Shown: one piece after another, positions 21,999-35,310 of the stretch
Layout: each line of letters starts with the position of its first letter
Numbering within the stretch: the stretch's first letter is position 1
NCBI GenBank assembly: GCA_964019055.1
Contig: OZ025206.1
Coordinates: 19,144,860 to 19,208,859 of the forward strand
Length of the DNA: 64,000 nt
DNA from: Anthopleura xanthogrammica
Taxonomy: Eukaryota; Cnidaria; Anthozoa; Actiniaria; Actiniidae
Direction of reading: 5' to 3'
The notes under the pieces: generated by a model
Database searches by the model: none
Told to the model about the DNA's origin: nothing
The model's input: the letters and a program-made list of their open reading frames with translations, nothing else
Position numbers and translations under genes: made by a program

Positions 21999-22119
21999 CC
22001 CGGTTTAGACGTCGAACTTCACATGTGCCGAATCTAATGAGCAAAATGAGCAAAACCTATTGTTTGTAATCATTTGCATTAGATTCGGCACATGTGAAAT
22101 TAGACGTCTAAACCGGGCC
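21999..22119. repeat. Near-perfect hairpin element, CCCGGTTTAGACGTC family, copy 1
   Basis: CCCGGTTTAGACGTCGAA and CACATGTGCCGAATCTAATG at the left are mirrored at the right by CATTAGATTCGGCACATGTG and GACGTCTAAACCGGG. The loop is about 30 bases (AGCAAAACCTATTGTTTG). Copy 2 is at 58184-58309. Confidence 0.8.
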
Positions 22120-22404
22120 TTAGTGAAAGAGCGAGTGAGTGATTTGCATATTCAGATCATTCCCTTACAATCAAAAGTGGTGAAAAAGAGATACAAGTCG
22201 ATTATGGTTGGAATATGTAATAATCTATAACAATATTATGTAGTTTATTAGTTTCAGTCCGAAACTAGCGCCAAATAGAGCCATCGCTGGACCGGGCCAA
22301 TGCAGCCTATGTTTTGGTACTAGACACAAACTAAAGTATCCTTTTATCATTTTGCGTCGCGTGCTCAAGACTGCATGAGCAATACGTGCGCTCCAGGGCA
22401 TGCA

Positions 22405-22450
22405 AGTCGAGCTCCGCAAAACCTAACAAATTAAATTCCAATTCAGAAAA
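22405..22450 (+). repeat. SINE-like 3' fragment
   Basis: Contains CTCCGCAAAACCTAACAAAT followed by TAAATTCCAATTC, the body segment shared with the element at 60905-61135. Confidence 0.4.
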
Positions 22451-25354
22451 ATTCCAAGGTATTTTTAAAGAAACTCTCCAAAACATTTGACTCCCAAACA
22501 AACAACAAATTTCCTATTTGTACAGGAGTCAATAATACTATAAATGATAATATCATTTATAATGCGCGCATGACCCTAAAATTCTAAGGCGCCTTACAAT
22601 AATAAATAATAAGATATACCAAGAGATAGAGCATAAATAAGAGAGGAAACTAACTTCTTAATACCGCGCGCGCCATATGAATTCCCAGTTGGGCTATTTT
22701 TAGCATCCGCGTACAAACAATTTTCGCCATACCCTACTCCTGTGTGGCAAAAATTGTGTGCTCCATCCAAACCTGGAAGTAGCGAAAGCATGCATGTAAC
22801 GATTTTCCGGGAAAAAACATAAATTTCGCGTCTGTTTGAGTGTTCAACAGCCTCAGTCGTGTTCTAAAGGAATAATAATTTATGAATATAAGAATAAACA
22901 AAATGAATAAAATAACTTAAAGAGCTTGCTTAAAAAGATAAGTCTTAAGATTAGATTTAAAAGAACTAATACCAGAGCTAAGTCTAATTAACATGTTTAA
23001 TGAAGACTATTCTAAAATTTGGGAGCACAAACAGAAAACGCCTTATCTCCATAAGTTTTAAGATTAAATGACGGAACTTCTAGTAAGATCTGAGATGATG
23101 ACCTTAATTGTCTGGAATATTAATAGCTGGAATATTAATAGCTGGAATATATCGAGTGAGCAAATCGCTAATATATATATATATAGGTGCCAAGCTGTTA
23201 AGTGCCTTATTAGTCCACAGTTAACATTTTTCATTTAATCTAGTGCTGCAAAATGGGCCTCTACTTGTCTAGTATGCACAGCTGGCTTATCGGTTCGGCT
23301 AGATTCAAAATAATAATGCACAATAGAATCCACTGAATATTCATCTAAAAAAGGTATCTCATTTTCGTTTCGATCGATAAAAATTTTTTTTTTTACGCCT
23401 TACACCTAAGTTTTAGGCTTTTTTACGCCTTAGTACGGTTAATTTATAATAACCCAATCGAGACTCTCTTATATACGCATGCTTGGTTTGCATGCATTTG
23501 CATATCTCATTTGATACCAAAAAAAAAAAACCCGCCTTCTGTCAAGATATTTTGCGCAGTTTTTATTCTTGCCCCAAGCTTATTGGTGTATAAGTCGCGG
23601 CTGAGATTAGTTCTGATAAACGTCCCACATGGAAAGAAGTAACCCTATCGGCAAAGGCACCAGCGACACAAACGAGATAGCAGGTAAACTGGTCATAGCA
23701 ACCAGGTGATCTTGAAACTAGACGCGCAATGCATTGTTTGTCACAGCGAAAATTTCCAACTGTTTTTTATTATCTCTTGCCAAAATGATTTTTTTTCCAC
23801 CAACAACCACGAAATATGCTTTTTCTAAAAAGTATTTGGCGAATCTTCGCACGGATGAGTTTTATTTTTTTTATTTTCGAGCAAAAGCTGTTATAAATCG
23901 AGCCGAAAACCTGGAACAAGGAAACATTGAACTACGAACAAAATGTTCGCTGATTGGCTAATTCGTTCGGCTTTAGAGAAGCGAGATCACCTGGAAGGGG
24001 TTAATCATCTACGGTCTAGGGGCCGACTAACCTCTCCCTTAGGCTACGGCCGAGATCAGTCTGTAAATCCTCCCAGGATAGCGGTGTACGGGTCAAAATC
24101 TCCAGCGTTTCCGTAAGTCCATACGACACTTCAGCACTTGATTTCTGAAAGTATGGTCCTGTTTAACCAATCAATAAATACAAATTCCTACGTACCAAAA
24201 ACGGTAAGCATGATTCTAACGAGAAGATGAACTTCTAAATAGAGGAATCCTAAAAGCGCGTTTAGAGCTCCCAATTTTAAGGTGAGCATACTTTAGCCCT
24301 ATCTCTTATTTTCAATGTTTTCTTTTCAATGCGCTTTGGCCTTGCGTCCACAATCGAATTCGAAAACGCGGAGTGTTCATCGAAAACGCTTTCCAGAGTT
24401 GATACATTTGAAAACGGAATTTAAAACGAATTTGAAATCGTATTAAGGCCCATCTACACGCTCGCCGATTCTTCGCAGGAATATGACGGAAGCAAATCGT
24501 GCGTGTAGCTTAGAGAGCCTGATTTAGTTTGGAAAATCGGGTCGACATGAGAAAATCTATGAGTGCTACAGATTTTGTGAATTGGGCCGATTCAATTTTT
24601 TTCGAATCGGGCTCTAAACCACATGCACGATTTGCTTCCCCATGCATGGTGTCGGGACAATGATCGGGCCGACAAATCAATCGCGACGTGTATTTCCCGC
24701 TTGAGTGTGGACAGTGAAAACGGATGTCTTTGACTAAAAATCCTGACGTCATTCACACCGGCACGTCTGTTTTCCGCATGCGCAGATCAGTTCGATGCGT
24801 TTTAGGTGAGAAGAAATCTGAACGTTTCAAAAACACATTGGTTTTGGTCACGTGGTTTTGGTCACGTCACCCTGTTCACAACGAGACTGACGACGCACTC
24901 GCAATCGTTCAATTTCAGAGCATCGATATCAGCCTTGACGATTCTAGAACTGGCTATTTTAAGCAGGTTAACCGTGTTATTGTACCAACCCATTTGAACA
25001 TTAGGTCTTGTGACTTTGCTTTGTTGGACAATCCAATAGATTTCTGGTTGGCAAGTTCAATGACGATGGAACAAACCAAGCAACGTCATCAAACCCCCTC
25101 TTGACGACAGCAAATCGAAATCAATCCATGTATTTAAATCATTCAATCTGCATATTTTATTTGTTTTCATTAGGAGGCTAGTAACCCCTTTAGTCGGTCT
25201 TTCTGTTTGGATCACAAGTGCAGTGCATTACATAGAGCTTATTCTCTTTCCTTTGAAGAAATGAGAGAATCAGTTGTCATAGTGATGTGTTAGAGGAATG
25301 AAAGGAAATACACGAAAATGCCCGATGATCGCAGTACTCTACAAAAGACCTTCT

Positions 25355-25530
25355 TAGCTTGGGCGTAATGTTTTCCCATTTCAGACCACGTTTCATTTCA
25401 GACCCTTGAGAATAACATTCTTTGTTTGAGTTGTACCCTTTTCCACGTGTCTTCTCATGCGCAACCGCTAAACAAGGAAATTATTCTCCATGGCGTGGTC
25501 TGAAATGGGGAAACAACGCCCACTGAGCTA
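25355..25530. repeat. MITE-like element with TAGCTTGGGCGTAATG end
   Basis: TAGCTTGGGCGTAATGTTTT and CCCATTTCAGACCACG at the left; CGTGGTCTGAAATGGGG and AACGCCCACTGAGCTA at the right. A related segment (TCTTCTCATACGCAA ... AACGCCCAAGCTA) lies at 61157-61250. Confidence 0.65.
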
Positions 25531-26248
25531 AAAATATCATGTGGAGAAAAGTGTTTCTAGATTGAAGAACATTAGTACATCCCCATCTTCTTAGAAGCGC
25601 GAAAGACTAATTCTAAGAATAGCTATAACCAAAGATTTGTGAAAAATAGACCAGTTCTGTACCTGCATTTACTGAAATCAGCCAGTATAGTATTTTAACA
25701 TGCAAAACTTAAATATATCTATGAAGCATAGCCATAATGGTTAGACCGAATATTGGGGCACACTAACATTTTTTTATCTCTAGTTATTAAGTCGGAGGCA
25801 GAACATGACGATTCAAAAGCACTTTTCATTGACATCCTCGATTGTGCGAGATATCTTTCCGATCCTGGAGCTATTAATTTAATCCCCCCACGTAATCTAT
25901 TTTAGGCCAAAAAGTAAACACATCTCCCCCAAATATATAATCATACGTAGATCAATGTTGTTAATAAAGTAGTATCTATGAGGTTAATATGCATGAATAA
26001 AGATTAATGGAATGCAGGCATTACTAGAAAATAGGCATTAGATCTAACTCTTGGGATAAAATATCATTGGCCATGTGACGTCACAGCCAGCTTTTTATAT
26101 ATTTTAGCCTCTAGATGCCACACCTAATTCAATTAGAAAATAGTTCTGTGTTTAGAATCAAAGCTAAACCTCTCTTCTGCTTTCACTTTAACAAGATTCG
26201 GGAGCCCTTTTCATGACGTCACATGCAAACAAAGAATTGGTCAATCTC

Positions 26249-26601
26249 GGGCGCTTTCCATTCAATATAAATTCCGGGTCGATTTCTCGAAATTTTCTTT
26301 GGTCGTATGGAACGGTTCACGAACCAGTTAGATCATGTGTTCTTTTCCACAGGCAAGTTGTGAAAAAAAATTCCCTGTTCCATGAATTTTAAACCAGAAA
26401 TTCCGGAATTTTTGAATTTTACATCGAATGGAAAGTGAACCATAAATGGAACGCACATTTCTCGACATTTCCGGAATTTCCGCGAAAGAGGAATACCTCA
26501 AGATGCATCCCTAAATTTTCAATTTTTGGTTCCGTTTTTTTCTTGTGCCATTAAAATTTAAACCGAAAATTCCGGAATTTTTCATCGAATGGAAAGCGCC
26601 C
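26249..26601. repeat. Element bounded by GGGCGCTTTCCATTC inverted ends
   Basis: GGGCGCTTTCCATTC at the left and GAATGGAAAGCGCCC at the right are exact inverted copies. TTCCGGAATTT and AATGGAAAG recur inside, so internal duplication has occurred. About 353 bp, no ORF. Confidence 0.6.
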
Positions 26602-27409
26602 CTCTTTAAGGAAAAATATCTATATTACATCCAAGAGAAGTTTTCATACCTGAATGCATGAAGAAACTAAAAACGTGCAAACCCCACACTAATACCACTA
26701 AAGAAACATTTAATGCATGAAAGAAAAACCATGGAAAAGTTATAAAATAGATCGTTTTTAGAACTCAGTCATTAAGTGAATTGACTTGATATTAATGTAC
26801 AAGCAACTTGGACAAATATTGACCCTTGACAAGAGAATAAATTGGAATTAAAAAATGTGAGATGAGAAAAAATTAAAAGGAATAGTTTATTGGAATGATT
26901 TATGGTTAGCTAAGGGAATCAAGGAACAAACCTATAAAGCAGTATTTGAGAAAAACAGAAAGGAAACTGAAAAAATATCCTGGGTATTAAGCTAATATTT
27001 TTCGATTTAAAGGATTGCCCTAGAGGGAGAAAATTTTTAAAGTGTATCTCAACACCCCTAGCTAACCAGGAGTGATAGAATACTACAGACAACAGTACAC
27101 AAAATTATTCTAATTTACAAGTTACAATTAAGACAATTAAACAAACACCTTATGCCAGTGCAAGAGAATACAGATAAATGTTGTCATGATAGTAATAGGT
27201 ATAGGCAGATGCAACAGTATAATTAGTATTATATATTACGATACATATACAGTACATAATAATGTCTAGCGGCATCTGTTTCCTTGTTGCATCCACATGC
27301 TGGTGGGTGTATTTCTAGTGACATTTTCAGTGTCTTGTACAAAATTGGCACTACAGATTGACCATTGTTTTTTGTTAAAATCACATCTTTAAGGTAATTT
27401 GTGGATAGT

Positions 27410-30400
27410 TCATTTACAACAACCACTGTTGGGTTGTGGGTTGGTTTCATGAAGGTCTACTCTCCCTTGACGTCCCTGTGCGGCTTGCCCTCCACCTGGT
27501 GCATTATCACTCTTGGGGAGTTTCTTAGCTGTTGTTATCAACAAGAACAACATTCATTATTTTATCACTGACAGTAATAAGAAGTACAGTGGATTAAAGT
27601 GGGAAACCTACAGATCTGGCTTACAGCATACTACGAAAACCACTGAACTGTGAAATTGTAAGAAAAAACATGCTTTTGTCACACCCAAAAAACATTAACA
27701 GTTTGATAAAAGAACAAAGCCAGAGCAAACTAGGAGCCTTTTTAAGCCACGTTTCAGAAAATCACAAAGGAAAAAAGAATCAAATATGAAAGCAATTAAA
27801 GTACAAATTTAAAAAGGAACTATAGGCAGAATTCGACCATTTCAGCATTAAGAAAAAATTCAAGATTTTTTCCAAGTTGCATGTGCCTTTAGGGATGCAG
27901 ACATGACTGTTACTGTAATGTTTGCGGGCATCACAACGGCATGGGGTTTTCTTCATTTCCACAGTTTGGTAGTTTAGGTAGTATATACTGGCAGGGAATT
28001 CATTAAAATTTCAAGTAGGCAAATAGTTTACCGAATTTAGCTGGCTGCATCAATGAAGGAGCCGTACAAGTGGGATGTGGAATGGCAAAAGTAGGCAGCT
28101 CTCAGCAGCTCAGATATCAAAAGTAGAAGCCAGAGTTTTCTGGTTGGCGTTTTCTAATGAATTTCCTGCGCCGTACAACATGCCCTAATATTGAAGCAGC
28201 TTTCAGTACATTTCCTTACCTATAGCCAAGAAGATATCATTTACATTCATTGCTGTCTTGGCTGACGTTTCCATGAATAACAAACCATTTTCTTCTGCAT
28301 ATGATTGTGCATCCTGGAAAGGAGAAGCAAAGCTTTTAAATATTGGGCTTAAAATAATGGCTTGTCAATGGACAATGTCTGGCTAAAATTGGCACTTGTT
28401 TGGCTAAATGCCTCTTAAGCCTCTATATATGGGAGTGCCCCCCCCCCCCCCCCCCCCCCGGAGAAGGGGAAGGCAGAGATTTATATTTAAAGTACTGGGA
28501 AAGACCCTGCATGAAATAATACATGTATGGTTGGTGCCCTCCAAAAAAAAAGATAAAAAGATAACAGCCAGTCATACGTCGGTCAAGATGATGTCTGGCA
28601 TATGATATTTTATTTGATTTTTTTTCAAATATGACCGGTCAACATGTATGTTCAAAACCGTATTTGACCGGTTAAGTACCAAATCTGGCCGGACATTGAC
28701 CGTTGACCAGCCATTATTTTGAGCCCTAAGCTTATTGATGGGGGTTTACATGTAATTTGACTCCAAAAATCTAAATCTATCATATTGTCGTACCTCATAA
28801 TCCACCATCCTCTTACTGGACAAATCTGCCTTATTACCAGACAGTGCAATCACAATATTAGGACTGGCTTGTCTCTGTAATTCCTTGACCCATGTCTTTG
28901 CTCGTCCAAATGTGTCCTGGTTGGTGATGTCATATACCACAATAGCTGCTTGGGCACCTCTGTAGTACATGGGCGCAAGACTGTGATATCTTTCTTGACC
29001 AGCTGTGTCCCATATCTCAAATTTGACAGTTGTGTCATCCAGACAGACAGTTTGTGTTAAAAATGCAGCTGAGAAGGAAAAATATTAAGAAGCATTTCAA
29101 CTACAAGTGAAATGATATTTCCTGCAGGGCACGGATTTAACTTTTAAAGCCACTAGCAAAACCTTGCTAGTAGGTTTTGTTCTAACTAGCAAAAATTTCA
29201 AAGCCACTAGCAAAATTTAGAATCCCTTATGTTAAGTACTATAAAAACCAAGTGAAATTTTAGTCCAAATCTTATTTAGACTAAAGCAGGGGTGTGGCTT
29301 ATCTTATTTGTGTATCATATAAAGAAATTAGCTCAAGATATGGTAAAAATGAAGTATTATTTTTGAGGAATGGCAAACTTTTTACTGGAATAGCATTTGA
29401 TTTGTAATAGATATGTTTTATGATCTAAAGACGAAAAGATCATACGTCTAGCCATAGTTAGTAGTTAGTTGTTTTCGAATGTTGTGCACGGTCAGGGTCA
29501 TGTGATGGTACGGTTCAACATCAGAAATGAAACAATAGAGACGCCCTTTGAAGTTTGCCGGGTTTCCTAACCAGTCCCCTCTACTAACTATGGTCTAGCA
29601 GGACGGCCAGTTATCTCGATATAAAATCTAGAATTTTGTCTAGACGGCTAATTAGTGTTAACATTCTAACATGCAGATTATATCTCTTCATCCTGTGATC
29701 TTGCTTAAGGTAAAAGCTTGAAAAATTCAAACCCTTTTTTTGAACGTTACATGCATATGTCCTTCAATTTGCAGACTGTGGTCATACTCGCAAAACACTG
29801 CTAGTTGAATTTTTTCTTACTACTAAACAAAAAATTTTCCTCACATTTTGCAAGTTTGTGAGCGTTAAATTCATGCCCTGTCCTGATCTTTTGCTTTTAT
29901 CTTACTGCTATTTTCATAAACATGCTACATGTAACTGTAGTTGCAAGTTGCCTGTTGGAATTTAGTTTTCACTGCTGCCAGTCAAACATATAAAAGGTAC
30001 TAACTGATCTTTTTTGATTGACGGAAGCAAATTACCAAATTTCAGCATGCAGCTCACAGCTATCAAGTTCATGTGTTTATGAAAATAGCAGTAACTACTT
30101 TGAGGGTTAAACTTTATCCAGAGACTATGCATGCTATGCAATTTCCCTAGTTTTCTGTACAACTTCCCAACATCAAAATGCAGCTCAATTTGAAGGACAA
30201 AACAATAGGTTCCAATTCTCAGGAGATTGAAATTCTTTTGTTTCATCCTCCAAATTGAGCTGCTTTGATGTCACGGGAAAGGTGTCTATTGAGGTGCTCT
30301 TTTCATTTCTGCTGTTCATTTCGACACAACTGCTTGCTTTATACGTGTAGATAGATAGAAACTTTATCTACTGTGAGAGGAGCAAAACCTATCAGCAAAA

Positions 30401-32252
30401 ATTGGATTATAAAATCAAAAGAAATGAACTGTATTTTATGAGGATCAAACTTTGGGGAGGAACTCATATGTTGAAAGGATTTAAAATGCTCCTAATCACA
30501 ATGTAGACAACCTTAATATTTTTAATATGCCCATCAATTATATAATTATATTATGTATACCTCCAATTGTACTCTCTTGATATTCATGGAACTGTCCTTT
30601 GACAAATCTCAAGACAAGACTTGATTTACCAACAGCTGATTCACCTTAAAAATGATGACAAAATAATGGTATAAAGCGAATGAAGATGATGGAAGTGAGA
30701 ATAAAAACTTTGATTTAGGGAGGGTGATACAAACAGGGTTGGAAATTCCCACAAGATAATTGGCTAAATGCGAGTTGAAAATTACAAATATTGAGTGAAA
30801 AGAAGTTGAACTTGCATTATCTAGCTAGTTCTCTTTTAAGAAAATAATGATATGCAAAGGAAAATAAAGTCTTTGCATTTGCATTCAATCCATTTATCTT
30901 GTAGCTGCTCGATGCACAAGGTAAGTTTATCTTGTCATTAAAAAATTGAAATTCTAACCCTGTACAAACCAGTTGCAACTGAGCACTGACTGGTTTTCAT
31001 TGCTATCAACTGATCAAGACAAGAGTTGTTACAGGTTAATCGGCAGTACAATCAAATAAAGGGCTAGTGCATGTAATAGAAAAAAAAAATTTCCATAATA
31101 ACTTTATTTCACAATAATTATAATAACAATAATAAAGAAGACAATAATAGCAATAATTAATTATAATGTTAAAACGAGCGATATTAAAGGATCTAAAAAA
31201 CAAAAAATTATAAAATATGTGAAAAATTATTAAGAAAAATATTTAAAAATAAATCAATTGATTTCTGTTGTATTTACATTAAGTTTAAAATCAAATAAAA
31301 AGTCATTGTTCTTATAAAAAGGAACTCGTGACCCAACGTACACATAGATTAATGGATCTAAGTATTTCAAAGGATAGTTTTGTTCTTATGTATGTGATTG
31401 TTTCTGCATATGGCTCGTTCGTTTTCCTTGAAGTGCATGTAATAGTGCATGGAAACCATACTCTAATAATCTATTTGATTGTGAGTAGTTTACTACTCAT
31501 CTGTTGATTCAACTTGTGTCCCAATCAGCACATAGCAATGAAAACAGACTGTGGTAATCAGTGTTTTCTATAATTGTTACTAAATGAGATGGGCTACCAG
31601 TAAACACATACTAATAATCACATTAACATGAATTTGATTCAATGCCTCTTATCCCCAAAAGAAATGAAATCAAAAATGTTTCATGCTCAACAACACCTAA
31701 CGGTATATAAAATATAAAGTTCTTGTTTTCATTAAATATATATGGTCAATACAGCTATTTTGAAATGGTGTGACATGTCCCAGCCTATTACATTCTGAGA
31801 ATGGCTTTCTTCCATGAGTACAGGAATTGTACTAGAATTTTTTGAATCTGAGTTCTGGGATACCCTCTTTTAAATGTCAGCTTTCCCTTTTATTTGCAGA
31901 GTCAAAGCTAAGAATCAAATTGCAGACACCAAAAAGTGAGAGGTGAGTGTACTACCACTAAGCCACCCTTGAATCCCAATTTTGGCAATATAAAGTTCAT
32001 TCTTCTTTAATTTTAGTCCTGAAGTAATTCTGCATGACAATGCTGCCAAGAAATGATGCAGCAGAAATGTACAAATTCTGTGAAGTAATTCACCTTGCTC
32101 ACTCTTGATCTTCAACCTTTGTTTAACAGTGAACTTAATCACTCATCAAATGTTTCTTACTGAGAAAACATACCTAATAATACCAGTTTAAACTGACATA
32201 TCTTTCCCACTGCTGCTCCATTTGGTCGTTGTGCTGCTCCCCTAGCTGCCAT
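27410..32252 (-). CDS. RAB5: Ras-related GTPase Rab5
   Basis: Early-endosome small GTPase controlling endosome fusion and transport. Minus-strand exons in transcript order: 32252-32174, 30644-30561, 29068-28794, 28313-28220, 27528-27410. Phases are continuous and give 216 aa, the usual Rab5 length. P-loop GESAVGKSS is at 27-35, effector region [12 protein letters not shown] near 46-57, WDTAGQE at 74-80 (Gln79 present), and then [20 protein letters not shown] for guanine recognition, and ETSAK. The C-terminus ends CCK, giving the cysteine pair for geranylgeranylation. The variable tail before it differs from vertebrate RAB5A/B/C, so assignment to one paralogue is not possible. Introns 2 and 3 carry several repeat elements. 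A 5' non-coding exon may lie near 35215. Confidence 0.97.
28345..28726. repeat. GGGCTTAAAATAATGG element within Rab5 intron 3
   Basis: GGGCTTAAAATAATGG at 28345-28360 has an inverted match, CCATTATTTTGAGCCC, at 28711-28726. The interior holds a 19-20 bp C tract near 28438 and GACCGGTCA/TTGACCGG segments. Related elements are at 33268-33462 and 41173-41380. It begins about 32 bp before the acceptor of the fourth coding exon. Confidence 0.65.
29124..29881. repeat. Long element with GCAGGGCACGGATTTAAC ends within Rab5 intron 2
   Basis: GCAGGGCACGGATTTAAC at the left and GTTAAATTCATGCCCTG at the right are inverted. Inner text such as CACTAGCAAAA recurs in inverted form (TTTTGCTAGT-like) near both ends. 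It starts 56 bp upstream of the third exon's acceptor side. No ORF. Confidence 0.5.
30145..30289. repeat. Foldback element, CAGCTCAATTTGGAGGACAA family, copy 3
   Basis: GCAGCTCAATTTGAAGGACA at 30180 and TCCTCCAAATTGAGCTGC at 30246 are inverted arms. The outer flanks end in the GGTGTCTAT-type terminus seen in copies 1 and 4. Located in Rab5 intron 2. Confidence 0.65.
31815..31985 (-). mobile_element. tRNA-like SINE head within Rab5 intron 1
   Basis: On the minus strand GGATTCAAGGGTGGCTTAGT then GGTAGTACACTCACCTC contains a good A-box (TGGCTTAGTGG). A degenerate B-box region and a stretch ending ACAATTCCTGTACTC follow, as in the element at 4598-4810. Likely a diverged relative of the same SINE family. 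Confidence 0.45.
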
Positions 32253-32880
32253 ATCTTAACAAAATGTAAAGAGGGTGTCCTGCCGTATTTCAGCAGACAC
32301 TTGATTTTGCTTGTACTGTCAATTATATAACTGTAACAAAAGGTAATATAAATACAAATAAACATACCATTTATTATACTGTTAGTTATAACATATAGCA
32401 GGTACACAAGGCTAAGAATAATGACTGCTCAATAGCACCAGTTACAGCATAATGATTACTGTGATTAAAGTACAAAAATAAGGTACATAATGATTAGTTT
32501 TGATTGACGGCAGTGAAAAAACAATTTCACAACAAGCCATTGAAATGTTGAGGTTTGCAGAATATTGAGAATCTCAGCAACATGTGGCCAGTGAACAAAC
32601 AACTGCCACTTCACCATTCACCTTATTACCACTACTATCAGAATCCTCTTAAAATTCTCTTTAAATTCTTTTTCTAACAAAAGTTTGATTCCTTTGGGAA
32701 TCGCAAGATAATGGTGTTTTGGCCAACAAAAGGAACTACGAAACTTTAGGATTCTGGTGGTAGAGGTACTGTATCTGTGTAATAAGGGGAATCAAGAATA
32801 ATGGCTAGACATTGTCTGTTGACTGGCTTTTGTTTTTAGCCTGGCTGGAAATGGAAAATATGCATTTAACATATTTCTTA

Positions 32881-33656
32881 TTTACAGCTGTTCTCAGTCA
32901 CACATGCCAGTTCGAGACAAAATGTCTCGCCTCCAGACATGAACTTGGTGGACATCAATCAAAGGCATTTTTTAAAGTAACCGGCCATTCGCCGGCATCT
33001 AGTAGCTTCGAATATTCAACGATCATCAAATTATTTTAGAACTCGCTAAGGTGAAGGAATAAAGGAGTAACCAAAACTTTGTTTTTCAGCATTATTAGCA
33101 AAGTTAAAAGCTGTACCTCGCATCGGATGAAGCATTTGGCAAGAGAGATATTCTTTATTCAAACAACAGACACACACTGAATGTGTTTTCATCTACCAGC
33201 CGTTAAAGTTTAGATTTCGCTGTGAGAGGCAACTAACTGACTACAATTCTTGTAAAGATTTAGTTTTGCAGGGCTCAAAATGCAGTAATGGCCGGTCGAC
33301 GGTCAATGTCCGTCCAAATTTGGTACTTGACCAGTCAAATACGGTTTTGAACAGACATGTTGACTTGTCATATTTATAAAATATATATATATATAAAATA
33401 TTGACCGGCATATAACTGGATCTTGACCAGCATATGACTGCCCGTTATTTTGGTTTTGCTCGGCAGAACAGTTTATTCATGATAAAATTGCATTTTTTAT
33501 AAGTTTTCTAATTTTTCCTTACGAATGTTTGTACTTCTGAGAAACGAAGTTCATGGAAATCCATTGAAATGCCTTTGATTGGCATCCACCAAATTCATGT
33601 CTGGAGGCGAGACATTTTGTCTCACACTGGCATGTTTGACTGAGAAGGGCTGTAAA
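32881..33656. repeat. TIR element with about 88-bp arms, containing a nested element
   Basis: The left arm TTTACAGCTGTTCTCAGTCA ... GACAAAATGTCTCGCCTCCA ... ATCAAAGGCATTT is mirrored at 33569-33656 (AAATGCCTTTGATTGG ... TGGAGGCGAGACATTTTGTC ... GGGCTGTAAA). A different element with its own GCAGGGCTC ends sits inside at 33268-33462, so that one inserted later. Confidence 0.7.
33268..33462. repeat. Nested GCAGGGCTCAAAATG element
   Basis: GCAGGGCTCAAAATGCAGTA at the left and GCCCGTTATTTTGGTTTTGC at the right are diverged inverted ends. The interior holds GGTCAATGTCCGTCC, TTGACCAGTCAAATACGG and an ATATAT tract. The text matches the inverted interior of the element at 28345-28726. Confidence 0.55.
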
Positions 33657-35214
33657 TAGAGTACTGTATGTTAACTATGCAACAAAAAAAAAATCTTGAT
33701 CAAAATGCAAAAGTTAAAATTTAATCATTCCTACAATTCTTTATTTTCCACATTTACGTCAAATATATTCTTTTGAAATTTGTCTTTTTGAGTAAAATTG
33801 AAAAGAAGAAATTTGACGTCAAACATGGAAAATAAAGCATTGTAAGATTTATTAAAAGGGTCTATACAAGTCATATACTGTATCATCACATTTGCTCTAC
33901 AGAGGTCTTTTCAACCAAACTTATTATTAGACTCATTAGAAGCAGCCATTAGATGTAAATAAGCCACTGGCACAATGATAACAATATTATGACTACTCCA
34001 GCAAAATTCTAAATTTTTTCAGTTTCCTGTTTCGTACATTTTATTTTTTCTGAGATTGAACTCTTCAGGCATGAACATTTGAATATGGGAAAAAAGCTTA
34101 AAGAAATTACATTAGTAATGGTGTCAAAATGTCATTAGCTAACATCTAAATGGCCATCAGTATTGTGCTATTAACATAATAATCCAGGAAATATTTAATC
34201 AATTTATTTCAAAAACACAAAAAGTCTGAAGTGAAAAAAAAATGGGAAATTTATAAAAGAGCAAGAAAATAAAATATAGGAATCTAATAGCACTTCCAGG
34301 ACATAAAAATCTTCCTCAAGTCTGTAGAATGTTGCACAATGTAACAAAGTTTTTCTGAGATCTTACCACATGACTTACATAAATACACCCTGCTAGGCTA
34401 ATAAACGCTGGGATAGCTAAACATCTATAGAAATAAGGTAAGCAAATATATACTTTCACATAGCGAGACAGGGAAGGAAGCAAATGCATGCCTGGAACTA
34501 CGTAATATTTAAATAAAGAAAAACAGGATTTACTAGCAACATAAAATCGACCTTGCTGTAAACGGGGTAAAATATAACAGAAGAGGTAGGATTGACTGGG
34601 TTTAATGAAATAAGATGGCAAATTCCTGGGTATTTTAAGAAGAAATTGTCAAAAATCACGAAATATACGGAGAAAAATATATTTTGGAGTCTTGGAAGCA
34701 ATCACTTGGAACGACGACCAAAACACCCTCATAAACTTGGTAAGCTTAAATATCTTGTTCATTCTCTATAAATATTTGGCATTACTTTGTCAGAGAAATG
34801 CAGTATGATGGCCAAAATCTTAGTTTATGAAAATACGACTTCACAAAAGTGAAAATGCTAGAAAATTTAATATGGAAATTTATGAAGTTCTATTAGCACG
34901 AATGACCTCAAAATACTGCTTGCTCAAACATTGAAGACATTAAGATTTCTTTCCTTTTCTTCAAAGTCAAGCCTAGTAAAACGCTAAGTAGCCTTGTATA
35001 TGCAATAACTTTTAAATTGCCATCGAATGTCGTACTGGCAGCAATCAAAATTCTTCAAAATTACGAAAGATTTAACGTCTTTCAGTACAAAATGGCGCCG
35101 ACTTATGTGAAATGCGTAATAAGAGAACCCTGCAAGAAGGCGCTTAAAAACATACTTCTCGCTCCCAGAACAACTAATTCTCGAACCAATGGGATCAAAA
35201 TATAACCAACGTAC

Positions 35215-35310
35215 CTGTTAGATGGATTTGGGTATGTAAAAAGCTTGAAGTTTTGAGTTATTTTGAAATTCTTCTTGGTATTTCAGACTTGTTCTAAAGG
35301 TTCATTGACA
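35215..35310 (-). other. Possible non-coding first exon of Rab5
   Basis: On the minus strand a consensus donor (AACAG|GTACGTTGG) occurs at 35215/35214. The Rab5 start codon lies two bases after a plausible acceptor (TTTTGTTAAG|AT ATGG), so a 5' UTR exon must lie upstream. This is the best donor noticed. The 5' limit is not defined by the sequence. Confidence 0.3.

Larger units (their letters stand above)
21575..27409. other. Intergenic region between the BTB gene and Rab5
   Basis: No ORF with family resemblance. It contains a hairpin element (21999-22119), a SINE 3' fragment (22405-22450), a triple 17-bp tandem near 23111-23155 (TGGAATATTAATAGC type), a TA tract at 23166-23183, CpG-rich repeat-like sequence at 24325-24800, and MITE-like elements at 25355-25530 and 26249-26601. 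The 126-codon frame at 24724-25104 lacks any recognisable domain and looks accidental. Confidence 0.55.

Noticed and set aside
24724..25104. 126-codon plus-strand frame
   Set aside because: No recognisable domain, no splice context, and it begins in repeat-like CpG-rich sequence.
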